From: Dyadobacter subterraneus
Lineage (GTDB): Bacteria; Bacteroidota; Bacteroidia; Cytophagales; Spirosomataceae
Assembly (NCBI RefSeq): GCF_015221875.1
Contig: NZ_JACYGY010000001.1
Span: 248,001-312,000, forward strand
Direction: 5' to 3'
DNA: 64,000 bases
Shown here: piece after piece, positions 40,960-49,736 of the stretch
How positions within the stretch are numbered: the first letter of the stretch is position 1
Layout of the letters: every line of letters begins with the position of its first letter
Program-made: the position numbers and the translations under genes
Notes under the pieces: generated by a model
Seen by the model: only the letters and a program-made list of their open reading frames with translations
What the model was told of the DNA's origin: nothing
The model's database searches: none

Positions 40960-42993
40960 ATGTCATTTATAAAAGTAGCTTCGGGTGTAGTTAACCAGAC
41001 GCCAATGTCGTGGGAATCCAACACCAAACATATTATTCAGGCGATTGATGAGGCAAAAAAGCAGGATGTGAGTTTGATATGTTTACCTGAATTATGTATT
41101 TCCGGTTATGGCTGTGAAGACTATTTTTTCGCAGCTGATTTGGCCGAACAAGCGTTGAAATGTCTTCATGAAATCGTTAATGAAACTGCCGGAATTGTTG
41201 TTGCCGTAGGGTTACCGGTTCGTCACAATAATAGTTTGTATAACACAGCCTGTCTCATTGCCAATAAACAGATTATTGGATTTTATTGTAAACAAAATCT
41301 GGCCAATAACGGGATTCATTATGAAGCCCGCTGGTTTCGTCCCTGGCCAGTTGGCTTGGTAGAAAGCATTGAAATTGATCAGATGTTATATCCTATTGGT
41401 GATATCATTTTTGATCTTTCTGGTGTAAGAATTGGGTTTGAGATTTGTGAAGACGCCTGGGTTTCTAACCGTCCTGGCCGTCGTCATTATGAAAGAGGCG
41501 TTGATATTATTCTGAATCCAAGTGCAAGTCACTTTGCTTTCCATAAATTTCTGACCCGTGAAAGGCTCGTTCTGGATGGTTCCAGATCTTTTGGTTGCAG
41601 TTATGTTTATACCAATTTATTGGGAAATGAAGCCGGAAGAGCAATTTATGATGGTGATGCAATGATTGCGTCAAACGGTGAAATGCTGGTAACCAGTGAT
41701 CGTTTCAGTTATGAAGATCATCTGATTATTACTGCGGTTGTTGATACCGATAATACACGCTTAAATCAGCTTCAAAATAAAATCTCATCTTTCATAAAAG
41801 ATAAAACCTGGCGAGTTCCAGCCCGTTTTGATTTTCCTGAAATTGATCCTGTTCCACAACAAGTTGCAGAATTGGAAGCTTTTGAAAAAGGTGGAGCGTT
41901 GAAAGAAGAGGAATTTGCCAGAGCAGTATCACTCGGACTTTTTGATTATCTGAGAAAAAGCCGGTCCAACGGATTTACAATTTCTCTTTCGGGCGGTGCT
42001 GATTCCTGCGCTTGTACAGCTTTATGTGGTTTGATGATTCGCCTGGCTGATGAAAGTATTGGTTTGGAGCGTTTCAAGGAAAAACTTTCCTATATCAAAG
42101 ACATCCAGTCGGCGAAAACGGAGGAAGATTTAGCGCTTGCTTTGGTTCATAATATTTATCAGGGAACAGAGAACAGTTCAACTGATACGCTGGAATCGGC
42201 TCAGTCACTTGCGGAATCAATTGGTTCAACGTTTTATAATATTAACATAAACGGATTGGTTGAAACGTATAAAAGTTTGATCGAAGAACAGATCGGCAGA
42301 CAATTATCGTGGAAAACCGATGATATCGCTTTGCAGAATATTCAGGCGAGGGTGCGTGCTCCTGGCGTCTGGCTGATTACCAATTTGTCGAATCATTTAC
42401 TTTTGGCAACATCAAACCGCTCGGAAGTTGCTGTGGGTTATGCGACGATGGATGGTGATACTGCCGGAAGTATCAGTCCGCTTGCCGGGATTGACAAACA
42501 TTATCTGCGTCAGTGGCTGCGCTGGCTGGAAACGGTAGGTTGTGAAGTAAAAGGAAAACATATCCGGATTGAAGGGTTGAAAAAAGTAAATTCCTTACAG
42601 CCAACGGCGGAACTTCGTCCATTGGAATTAAACCAGACAGACGAAGCTGATCTGATGCCATACGATTTTCTGAACGCTTTGGAAAAAGTGGCTATCCGTG
42701 ATAAAAAATCGCCGGTTGACTGTTACAAAAATGTGCTGGTTCGTTATAAGGAAGTTTATTCAGAATCTCAGATTTTGGGCTGGACAGAACGTTTTTTCAA
42801 ACTTTGGAGCCGGAATCAGTGGAAACGTGAGCGATATGCGCCATCCTTCCATCTGGACGATTTAAATCTTGATCCACGCTCCTGGTGCCGTTTCCCGATT
42901 CTTTCAGGAGGATTTGAGAAAGAACTTGAAGAGCTGCGGTATTATGCGGATGGAAACAGAGGAAGGTATGGGAGAGGAAGAATAGGATTTTAA
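40960..42993 (+). CDS. nadE: Glutamine-dependent NAD+ synthetase
   Basis: I start at ATG 40960 rather than the TTG two codons earlier; length is 677 aa, the size of two-domain NadE. The N-terminal nitrilase-type glutaminase has the Glu-Lys-Cys triad in CLPELCISGYG, FYCKQNLANN and IGFEICEDAW. The C-terminal synthetase has the PP-loop SLSGGADSCACT and the late GTAGSIS-like block DGDTAGSISPLAG. It converts deamido-NAD to NAD with ATP and glutamine ammonia in the cytosol. It is convergent with the STN protein, and a nested palindrome fills the gap. Confidence 0.95.
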   Translation: MSFIKVASGVVNQTPMSWESNTKHIIQAIDEAKKQDVSLICLPELCISGYGCEDYFFAADLAEQALKCLHEIVNETAGIVVAVGLPVRHNNSLYNTACLIANKQIIGFYCKQNLANNGIHYEARWFRPWPVGLVESIEIDQMLYPIGDIIFDLSGVRIGFEICEDAWVSNRPGRRHYERGVDIILNPSASHFAFHKFLTRERLVLDGSRSFGCSYVYTNLLGNEAGRAIYDGDAMIASNGEMLVTSDRFSYEDHLIITAVVDTDNTRLNQLQNKISSFIKDKTWRVPARFDFPEIDPVPQQVAELEAFEKGGALKEEEFARAVSLGLFDYLRKSRSNGFTISLSGGADSCACTALCGLMIRLADESIGLERFKEKLSYIKDIQSAKTEEDLALALVHNIYQGTENSSTDTLESAQSLAESIGSTFYNININGLVETYKSLIEEQIGRQLSWKTDDIALQNIQARVRAPGVWLITNLSNHLLLATSNRSEVAVGYATMDGDTAGSISPLAGIDKHYLRQWLRWLETVGCEVKGKHIRIEGLKKVNSLQPTAELRPLELNQTDEADLMPYDFLNALEKVAIRDKKSPVDCYKNVLVRYKEVYSESQILGWTERFFKLWSRNQWKRERYAPSFHLDDLNLDPRSWCRFPILSGGFEKELEELRYYADGNRGRYGRGRIGF

Positions 42994-43111
42994 AGGTTTC
43001 ACGATTTCACGCAAAGATTAAAAAACGCAAAGGGCGCTGAGATTAAAACTCTGCGCCTTTTGCGTTTTATCCGCGCGGCGTCCGCTTTTTTGCTTTGCGT
43101 GAAACCTTTAC
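42991..43111. repeat. Nested inverted repeat at the nadE/STN convergent end
   Basis: The outer arms TAAAGGTTTCAC...CACGCAAAG (42991-43016) and CTTTGCGTGAAACCTTTA (43092-43109) surround an inner stem AAAACGCAAAGGGCGC / GCGCCTTTTGCGTTTT (43022-43068). It touches the stop codons of both genes and probably terminates both transcripts. Confidence 0.8.
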
Positions 43112-44910
43112 ATCCTATCCCGGAATCTAACCGCAAATTGAAAGCCAATCCATCCATAGTTTTTCTTGGTATGATCAGGTTTTCCTCCAAGCCAAAATGT
43201 TGACAGAAGTTTCCGGGTATCATAGGAGGTTCCTAATTCATTCCCAGTTAATAAATTTAAAGAAGGCCCAAAGGCGACAGAGAAGCGTTTTCCGGTTTTT
43301 CTCTCAATACCCGTAGTAAGTCGGAATAATCCTGCGGCATTGTGACTTTTTAAACTTACTTTATCGAGCGCAACCGCGTTGGCTGTGATATCTGCATTAA
43401 ACATCCAGCCACGTCCCAATTTAACCGCTGTTCCAAATCCGTAACCAATACTTCCAAATGGTTTATTAGCTATTTTCCAATTGAAACCCAAAGTGAAAAC
43501 ATTGTAAAATGAACTCATCCCCGTTTTAAACGTGGTATTGAAGTAATTAAATTCGTCTGTTGAAATTTCATATCTGCGGTAACCGTTTTTTCGGATGTAG
43601 TTAAAAATGCCTATTGAAGCTGTCGCCGAGGAATCAGCATAGTTTACAACGCTAAATTGATGTCCGCTTTTGACCGTCCTGGCGAAATTGTAGGCTCCTG
43701 AAATTTGCCAGCCACGTAAATCTCCCAGCATCACATTTCCTATACCGGCCCATTGGACGCCTTTAAAATTACCCGCAGTAAAGTTTAATAATGTAGAATA
43801 TTGCAGTCCTCTGACATTTCCCATCACCACGTTAAGAGCGGATGCGTACTGAAAACCCGTAACATTATTGCCAACGAAATTGCCAATTCCAGCGAGTTGG
43901 ACACCTTTTACATGTCCGCGGTCTGCATTAAATAATCCGCCAATTTCCAGCTTATTAGTTCCTAACGAATAACCGGCAAAAACGTTGAATGAAAAATCAT
44001 TTACAACGTTTCCGCTAAGTTCGCGATTAGTACTGATAAAAGGCAGGATCGATGATTGAACCGGCCGGTATAAAGTATCCGTGATATTTTTGGTATTAAT
44101 AGCTTGTTTCGCAGAGGCAAAAGCGCTGCTAAAATCTTTTCGGACACGCTGATAGGTAGTTCTTAATTTACTTTGAAAACGAAGAGAATCGGTTTCTATA
44201 ATGGTATCAGACGACACATAAGTTGTTGTTGTATATTCAAACTGAGGGATTTCTATCTTTGGGCTATTGAGTGTGTCGGATTTGGTAATGATATTCAGCT
44301 TTCGGAATGACAGCGCTTTAAGTGTATCGGGATTTAATAATATTGGTAAATAAGTATTTTTCCGGTTTGATATGACCACCGATTTTCCAATGTATTGATC
44401 TTTCCGGACTTCCAGGCGTACGGATGACGGGGTTGTTGGTAAACGAATGCGGTAATATCCGTATTGATTACTAATGGTAGAAGCCAACGTAACAGGCTCA
44501 TAAATACTGGCATTAGCTAATTTTTCGCCAGTTTTTTTATTGATGATATATCCGTTCAAATTGAAATTGAGTGGATTCCCTTCTTCCTTTTTTGTATTTT
44601 TAAGTAAGATAATATACCTGTGCCGTTCTCTGAAAATAACTTTCCCCTTAAATAATTCATTCAGGATTTCTCGCACACTTTGATTTGCAGCATTAACAGA
44701 AACCCGGCTTTTGATTTCAAGAATATCAGGATTGTAGGAAAAACTAAATCCGCCGAGATTTTCAATTTGTCTTAAAACGTTATCCAGCGGCTGATTGGTA
44801 ACCCGGATAGAAATACGCTTTTCCAATAATTCCTGAGCCTGAACCTGCGGGGAAAACGAGATTAGGGAACAAATAAAAAACAGGGAGAATATATAGTAAA
44901 TTCTTTTCAA
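43108..44910 (-). CDS. STN-domain outer-membrane protein with LA_2272-type surface repeats
   Basis: The protein has 600 aa starting at TTG 44910, with no in-frame ATG nearby; a signal peptide ends at PQVQAQE. Residues 30-95 are a secretin/TonB N-terminal (STN) domain (VTNQPLDNVLRQIENLGGFSFSY). Residues 125-205 resemble a carboxypeptidase-regulatory-like beta domain (LNGYIINKKTGEKLANASI). From about 320 come 18-20-residue repeats of the form N-x3-G-N-x2-G-x-Q (GNVRGLQYSTLLNFTAGNFK), like LA_2272 surface repeats, and then barrel-like strands. It is not a TonB receptor. It lies 36 bp after fecR and is likely its signalling partner. Confidence 0.72.
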   Translation of the reverse strand: MKRIYYIFSLFFICSLISFSPQVQAQELLEKRISIRVTNQPLDNVLRQIENLGGFSFSYNPDILEIKSRVSVNAANQSVREILNELFKGKVIFRERHRYIILLKNTKKEEGNPLNFNLNGYIINKKTGEKLANASIYEPVTLASTISNQYGYYRIRLPTTPSSVRLEVRKDQYIGKSVVISNRKNTYLPILLNPDTLKALSFRKLNIITKSDTLNSPKIEIPQFEYTTTTYVSSDTIIETDSLRFQSKLRTTYQRVRKDFSSAFASAKQAINTKNITDTLYRPVQSSILPFISTNRELSGNVVNDFSFNVFAGYSLGTNKLEIGGLFNADRGHVKGVQLAGIGNFVGNNVTGFQYASALNVVMGNVRGLQYSTLLNFTAGNFKGVQWAGIGNVMLGDLRGWQISGAYNFARTVKSGHQFSVVNYADSSATASIGIFNYIRKNGYRRYEISTDEFNYFNTTFKTGMSSFYNVFTLGFNWKIANKPFGSIGYGFGTAVKLGRGWMFNADITANAVALDKVSLKSHNAAGLFRLTTGIERKTGKRFSVAFGPSLNLLTGNELGTSYDTRKLLSTFWLGGKPDHTKKNYGWIGFQFAVRFRDRM

Positions 44911-44946
44911 GGCATCCGGAATTAGTTTCGGTTAGAAAGGCAGCCC

Positions 44947-45978
44947 TTACTGGCAACCGCTTCCTTCCAGCCAATATGTTTTTCCCTCTTTCCTCAAATG
45001 CAATTCCAGTGTTTCGGCAATTACCGACAAGGTGGTATCAAGCGGTTCTTTCTGGAAACTGATCGTTAATCTGCACTGGGCAAGTTTTTGGTTCGACAGG
45101 CGAATATCCGAGTGATATCCTTCCCTTAATGTATTTACAACATCTCCCAGATTTGTAGAATTGAAATCATAAACCTGCGTTTTGTAACTCATAATGTTAG
45201 CATCGGCACGCATACTTTTCAGTGTATCATTCAGCACTTCCGCGCTTTCTCCTTTTGTGAGTTCAATTTTTTTGTTGTTTTTAGAAACCCTCACTTTCCC
45301 GGTTTTTACATCCACCCTGACAAGTTCTTTTTTGTAGGCTTTAACATTAAACGAAGTACCCAAAACCCGGACCATAGTTCCATTCGCATCGATTACAAAG
45401 GGGTGAGAGGCGTCTGGCTTTACATCGAAAAATGCCTCACCTTTTAATGCGACAGAACGAATATCTCCCGAAAAATTTTCAGGATAGCTTATTGATGAAT
45501 TGTAATTTAAAAATACCCTGGTTCCATCCGGTAAAGTGGTTTCGCCAGTATTATTGGTTGTAGCAATCTGAATTTGTTCAGGCGTATCACTTTGTGTTTT
45601 AAATATAAACCAGCCGAAAGCCAGGATCGTAACAGAGACAGCAGCTGCGATCCATACCGGGAAGGAGAACTTTTTGTTTACCGGTAATTCTCTTGTGATT
45701 GTTTCCTGTTTTAAATCCGGAAGGTTTTCAGGTGCAGGATTTTTTGCCTTCATTTGCATGCGGATTTTATCCCAGGCGGCATCTGTATCGACCGTAATAT
45801 GATTGCTGCTTAACTCTGAAGTTTTCTCCCAAATTAATTCAAAATCAGCAAGTTGTTTCTTGTTTTCGGGAGCGCTGTCCAACCAGTTTTTTACCTCTGC
45901 AATTTCCTGTTCATTAGCAGTTTCGGCCAGGAAGCGTGCTAACAGCTCATCCGAAATGTTGTCATGAGAATTGTTCAT
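44947..45978 (-). CDS. FecR-family anti-sigma factor
   Basis: The protein has 343 aa. The cytosolic N-terminus (LLARFLAETANEQEIAEVKNWL) binds sigma. One membrane segment follows (VWIAAAVSVTILAFGWFIF, about residues 106-124), then the periplasmic FecR domain with TTLPDGTRVFLNYNSSISYP and GEAFFDVKPDASHPF, and a DUF4974 C-terminal domain (YDFNSTNLGDVVNTLREGY). It senses an outer-membrane partner through its periplasmic part and controls the ECF sigma factor encoded two bases upstream. The partner is probably the STN protein, not a SusC-type receptor. Confidence 0.92.
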   Translation of the reverse strand: MNNSHDNISDELLARFLAETANEQEIAEVKNWLDSAPENKKQLADFELIWEKTSELSSNHITVDTDAAWDKIRMQMKAKNPAPENLPDLKQETITRELPVNKKFSFPVWIAAAVSVTILAFGWFIFKTQSDTPEQIQIATTNNTGETTLPDGTRVFLNYNSSISYPENFSGDIRSVALKGEAFFDVKPDASHPFVIDANGTMVRVLGTSFNVKAYKKELVRVDVKTGKVRVSKNNKKIELTKGESAEVLNDTLKSMRADANIMSYKTQVYDFNSTNLGDVVNTLREGYHSDIRLSNQKLAQCRLTISFQKEPLDTTLSVIAETLELHLRKEGKTYWLEGSGCQ

Positions 45979-45980
45979 GG

Positions 45981-46574
45981 TTACGGTTGGATTAACTGTT
46001 GATGTAAAAAATAAACAAGCAAAAGTAAAGAAGGCAGATAATCGGCCAGTTCTGTACGTAAAATTCTGAGTGCTTTACCGATCTGGTTTTCAACTGTTTT
46101 TATTGAAATATTCAGCTGATCAGCAATTTCCTGATATTTCAGTTCGTCAAACCGGCTCATGCGAAATGCTTTCTGGCATTGCTCGGGCAATTTGCGTATC
46201 GCTTTTTCAATACGTTCGGAAAGCTCGTCAGCATGAATAACTTCGGTTACCGATTCATACGACTGCGGCAAATAATTTACTGAATATTCCCGATAAGCGT
46301 CTTTCACGGCCGCATGTTTAAAGCGGTTCAGACAGTGATTATGGACGGCGCGGTATAAGTATGATTTTAAAGAAAGTGTAATTTCCAGGTCTTCTCTTTT
46401 TTCCCAAATTGTGATAAAAACGGTTTGTACAATTTCTTCCGCATCCTCGGCATCTTTCAGCAAAGAACTCGCATAATTGCATAAACGCTGATAATAGAAA
46501 CGGAAAGTCCGCTCGAAAGCAGCCTCATCTCCGCGTCTTATAGCTTGAACAATTTCCGGATCAGAAGTTTGCAC
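45981..46574 (-). CDS. ECF RNA polymerase sigma-70 factor
   Basis: The frame is open from TTG 46685, but the first 37 residues have no family match. A GTG at 46574 gives MQTSDPEIVQAIRRGDEAAF, the typical start (197 aa). Region 2 is FERTFRFYYQRLCNYASSLL...EDAEEIVQTVFITIWEKR; region 4 is KYQEIADQLNISIKTVENQI. It belongs to the Bacteroidetes FecI-like sigma family. A hydrophobic tail (LPSLLLLVYFLHQ) ends the protein. Translationally close to fecR (two bases). Start choice uncertain. Confidence 0.88.
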   Translation of the reverse strand: MQTSDPEIVQAIRRGDEAAFERTFRFYYQRLCNYASSLLKDAEDAEEIVQTVFITIWEKREDLEITLSLKSYLYRAVHNHCLNRFKHAAVKDAYREYSVNYLPQSYESVTEVIHADELSERIEKAIRKLPEQCQKAFRMSRFDELKYQEIADQLNISIKTVENQIGKALRILRTELADYLPSLLLLVYFLHQQLIQP

Positions 46575-46811
46575 AGTTTTCCTCTTTTGTTTTTCGGCCA
46601 AAAGTAGATAATCTCTTTCGATTATAAAATCCGGATTGAGAAGAGCGGTTGCTGCCACAGTTAAAGTTTCTTTTAACGATGACAAGCGGGATCTGTTTTA
46701 CCCCTATGAGAGATAAATATTTTTATTGAATAGGGGGAAAGTCAAAGTGTATTGTCTTAATCTAAAAGCGGAATACTAATCGTTTTCCGTAATCTGTTAG
46801 CCATGAAATTT

Positions 46812-47516
46812 TTATTTGATCATACCATATTTGGCACGCGCTGCTTTTTTTGACATGCCGTCAAAGTGCCACCATTCCGTGGTATTAACGGTAAAGCCGG
46901 CCTTAACCATCGCTTTTCGCAGAATATTGCGGTTCGCGATTTGTTTTGAAGTAAGTTTTCCCTGTGTTAACATTTCCTGTTCGGAACGGGGATAGGCGAG
47001 GGGACCAAAGAAGTCATAGGGAGTTCCCATGTCCAGTGGTTTTCCATTTTGATCTACAACAGTAAGATCGATGGCGCAACCGAAATTATGATTTGAACCG
47101 ATTTTAGGATCGGCCACGTATTGGGTTTTTGAGCGTGCGGGAATTTTGAGATCATCCAATGCGTCCCAAAGTTTGTATTGGGCAGAATTCGGGCGCGCGG
47201 CATCATAAACAAGTAACTGATAGCCCGGATTTTCACGCTGGATAAAAATGCTGGCCTGGGAAAGTCTTTTAGCCATTTCGGGCTGAAGATACGCGTGAGT
47301 CAGTTCTCCGTAAACATTCTTTTTCATGAAGTTATCCGGAGTTGCGTATTTGAGCTCAACCAGGATTTCAGGGTTTACAGTCTGAATGTTCACTAATCCC
47401 TGATCGAGTATTTTTTGTTCAACAGGTGAAATTTTATCTGACTGTTTTTTTTGAGCTGAAACTGAAAATGGAATTGAAAAAATAAAAATGCCCAAAAGAA
47501 CTTTGTAAACCTGCAT
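46812..47516 (-). CDS. D-Ala-D-Ala dipeptidase (M15 family, VanX/DdpX-like), exported
   Basis: I start at ATG 47516, three codons after the first possible TTG; 234 aa with a signal peptide ending at SVSAQK. Zinc-site motifs are SNHNFGCAIDLTVVD (S-x-H-x2-G-x-A-x-D, about residue 150) and TEWWHFDG (E-x-W-H, about 214). The conserved Arg is in YDAARPNS. It cleaves D-alanyl-D-alanine, typically to recycle cell-wall dipeptides; in the periplasm it is a wall-turnover enzyme rather than a resistance determinant. Confidence 0.88.
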   Translation of the reverse strand: MQVYKVLLGIFIFSIPFSVSAQKKQSDKISPVEQKILDQGLVNIQTVNPEILVELKYATPDNFMKKNVYGELTHAYLQPEMAKRLSQASIFIQRENPGYQLLVYDAARPNSAQYKLWDALDDLKIPARSKTQYVADPKIGSNHNFGCAIDLTVVDQNGKPLDMGTPYDFFGPLAYPRSEQEMLTQGKLTSKQIANRNILRKAMVKAGFTVNTTEWWHFDGMSKKAARAKYGMIK

Positions 47517-47544
47517 AAACCTCAATCCGGTGTAATTGTTAATT

Positions 47545-47576
47545 AAAAAATCCTCCGTGAAAATGGAGGATTTTTT
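47545..47576 (-). terminator. Rho-independent terminator of the pspC-liaF operon
   Basis: AAAAAATCCTCC pairs with GGAGGATTTTTT with an eight-base loop, five bases past the LiaF-like stop; flanking A/T runs allow both directions. Confidence 0.85.
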
Positions 47577-47580
47577 AATA

Positions 47581-48627
47581 TTAATATCTTTTTATTTTGA
47601 CTTTTGATAAGCCTCCGTCAAAACTAATCATGATTTTTTTCGTCGCTTTGTCGAAGCCCGGAGAGCGGTAAAGTTTGTCATTAATCTTTTCCAGATCGTC
47701 AAAAGAAGTCAAATTCAGCGCACCATCCAGTTTAATTTCGCAACCCACAGTTTTTGGAATTTCCAGTCCAAGAGAAGCAACACCAGCATCGATTTTAACA
47801 TTTGAATTATCAAGTTTATCTCCCAAACGAATATCCAGATCAGCGACTCCGGTACTAACTTTCAGATTTTCAACTTTATAATTACTCAAATCAAAATTTC
47901 CGCTTCCGGCACCCAGGCCTAAATCTATTGTCCAGATTGGTTTTATATTAAGTTCAATATCAGCTTTATTGCTCAATTCACCTTTGTGAATTTTAACATT
48001 TCCATCTTCCATTTTCAGGTTAACCGTTGCCGAGTTTGCAAGTTTGTTGATGGAAGTATTTGATAAGAAACCTAAAACCGAAGAACGCGTATCAGCTTCG
48101 AAAAGCTTATCAGTATTTCCCTTTACCGTAAAAGAACCGGCACCGCCTTCCAGATTGAAATTTGCTTTCTGGATAAAGTCCTCCATTTCATACTGGTAGG
48201 AGTTGTTTACCGGTTTTTTGTAGCTGCCTTCTTCTTGTCTGTTACTGTCTTCCTCGTAGTCGCTGTCTTTATCGTCGTCATTATCACCCTCATCATCGTC
48301 GTCGTCGTTATCATCATCATGATCCCAATCATTGTCATGATCATTCCAGTTGAAATTCCAGTTGTCGCGGTGACGGTCAAAAACACGACCGGTACGACTT
48401 GTCAAGCCACCGAAAACTGCAATTACAATCAGTAGCCCCACCAATCCTCTGGCAGCTGTATATTTATTCGTCAGGATCAGTAAAATACCAGCCAAAATAA
48501 GCAGCACAGGCCAGTAAGGTAATATAGCATCCCAGTGAAAGAAAAAGATATCAAGCTTTCGTAGAAGCCAGAAGATACCAATAATGATGAGCATTCCACC
48601 CCAGAAAATACTTCTTGAATTTTTCAT
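47581..48627 (-). CDS. LiaF-like membrane protein with Asp-rich linker and beta-helical C-domain
   Basis: The protein has 348 aa. Three N-terminal membrane helices (SIFWGGMLIIIGIFWLL, WPVLLILAGILLILT, GLVGLLIVIAVFGGL) match the LiaF transmembrane domain (DUF5668). Residues 95-140 are extremely acidic and Asn/Asp-rich (DDDNDDDDDEGDNDDDK). The C-terminal 200 residues are a toast-rack/LiaF-type beta domain with repeated short strands (NFNLEGGAGSFTVKGN, VADLDIRLGDKLDN). It is probably part of an envelope-stress sensor system with PspC. The Asp-rich segment could bind Ca2+ or act as a spacer; that is inference. Confidence 0.77.
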   Translation of the reverse strand: MKNSRSIFWGGMLIIIGIFWLLRKLDIFFFHWDAILPYWPVLLILAGILLILTNKYTAARGLVGLLIVIAVFGGLTSRTGRVFDRHRDNWNFNWNDHDNDWDHDDDNDDDDDEGDNDDDKDSDYEEDSNRQEEGSYKKPVNNSYQYEMEDFIQKANFNLEGGAGSFTVKGNTDKLFEADTRSSVLGFLSNTSINKLANSATVNLKMEDGNVKIHKGELSNKADIELNIKPIWTIDLGLGAGSGNFDLSNYKVENLKVSTGVADLDIRLGDKLDNSNVKIDAGVASLGLEIPKTVGCEIKLDGALNLTSFDDLEKINDKLYRSPGFDKATKKIMISFDGGLSKVKIKRY

Positions 48628-48632
48628 GGCAA

Positions 48633-48815
48633 TTAAATATTTGAGTGGTTAGTGTCGGAGTTTATATAATTTCTGAGCAGTAATAATGCTCCTGAAATGA
48701 TCAGAATAATAGGCCAGAAAAAACCTTTGAAATCAAAACCGGTAAGTTCTTCAACGAGAAACAAAGTTCCCATGATAATGAGGATGATACCCCAGAAAAT
48801 ATTTTTAAAGTTCAT
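48633..48815 (-). CDS. Small DUF5668 (LiaF-type) membrane protein
   Basis: The protein has 60 aa with two membrane segments: NIFWGIILIIMGTLFLVEEL and FFWPIILIISGALLLLRNYI. The I-F-W-G-x-x-L-I-x-x-G pattern is the same as in the neighbouring LiaF-like protein, five bases downstream, so this is a one-domain paralog. Co-transcribed with it and with pspC. Function unknown. Confidence 0.8.
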   Translation of the reverse strand: MNFKNIFWGIILIIMGTLFLVEELTGFDFKGFFWPIILIISGALLLLRNYINSDTNHSNI

Positions 48816-48871
48816 GGCTGAAATGGTTGAGCGTGGAAAATGGAAAGCGGCCGCCGCGCGGTTGAAAGTTT

Positions 48872-48892
48872 AGCCGTAGCAGAGCTACGGCT
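48872..48892 (-). repeat. Hairpin between pspC and the DUF5668 gene
   Basis: AGCCGTAGC pairs perfectly over nine bases with GCTACGGCT around a three-base loop. The minus strand has no T-run after it, so it is more likely an RNA-processing or differential-expression hairpin, or a dispersed repeat, than a terminator. Confidence 0.6.
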
Positions 48893-48921
48893 TTATTCAG
48901 AATCTCTTCAATTAAATTTTC

Positions 48922-49545
48922 CTAGTTCACTTTTATGATATCATCGTCTCCATTTTCCTTTGGATTGTTTGGATCCTGTGGGAATGTATTGGGCGGTGTG
49001 GATTCTGTTGTTCCAAATGGCGTATATGGCTGCGGATCAGGAGTCGGTGTATATGGTTCCGGCTCGATCGGTTCTGTCGGCGGTGGCGTTGTCGGATAAA
49101 CAGTTGTATTTGCTTCATGTTCCTTATCTCTCTGACGAAGAATAAGAAATGCGCCCACAATAATTAAAGCTACCGGCCAGAAATATGGTTTAATTTCATA
49201 CCAGATCGGAAAATCATCAACCAGCATAAAAATACCAAAAAGTACCAGCGCGCCACCAAGAATTTTGACAGTTTGGTCGGAACGTCTTTTGTCGGCCTCC
49301 GGATCGTGTGGTTTGTTTGCTATGGTATCAAAGTTATGAGCATCCGCAGTTCCGGTAGGAAGTACTGCCCATAAAATAATGTACAGAATCCCTGTCCATC
49401 CAAAACTCGGAGGAATCGGCAGGAACAACATCACTACGAATAAAACACGAACGATTACTACATCTATTTGTAAGTATTGAGCAATACCGGAAGCAACTCC
49501 TCCAAATACGGCCTGATCAGGTATGCGGTGCAATTTCTTTTCCAT
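48922..49545 (-). CDS. PspC-domain membrane protein
   Basis: The protein has 207 aa. Residues 3-65 are the PspC domain (QAVFGGVASGIAQYLQIDVV, then ILYIILWAVLPTG). Two further membrane helices of LiaF type follow (ILGGALVLFGIFMLV and YFWPVALIIVGAFLIL), then a 60-residue Pro/Thr-rich tail (PTTPPPTEPIEPEPYTPTPD) that is probably disordered. It belongs to an envelope-stress module. First gene of a three-gene operon with its own promoter. Confidence 0.85.
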   Translation of the reverse strand: MEKKLHRIPDQAVFGGVASGIAQYLQIDVVIVRVLFVVMLFLPIPPSFGWTGILYIILWAVLPTGTADAHNFDTIANKPHDPEADKRRSDQTVKILGGALVLFGIFMLVDDFPIWYEIKPYFWPVALIIVGAFLILRQRDKEHEANTTVYPTTPPPTEPIEPEPYTPTPDPQPYTPFGTTESTPPNTFPQDPNNPKENGDDDIIKVN

Positions 49546-49571
49546 TTCGTTGTTTACGTTTATGTTGTAAT

Positions 49572-49603
49572 CAAAGGTAGTGGGTTATACAAGATACTGC
49601 AAG
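49572..49603 (-). promoter_or_regulatory. Promoter of the pspC operon
   Basis: On the minus strand CTTG (49603-49600), exactly 20 nt, then TACCTTTG (49579-49572). Near-consensus Bacteroidota promoter 27 bp upstream of pspC. Confidence 0.62.
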
Positions 49604-49736
49604 CAGGAAGTTTATTATCGGTTAGTAATCGTGTTAAATGGTAATTTTAAATGATTTCTGACAATCTGATTTTAATTTTTACCAAATTTCATGATTTTAT
49701 CAATGATGCTGAGGAATATAAGGCGATAGAATTCGG

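Noticed and set aside
48235..48435. Val/Ile-rich 66-codon frame on the plus strand resembling a membrane peptide
   Set aside because: It is the antisense reading of the GAT/GAC-rich Asp stretch of the LiaF-like gene.
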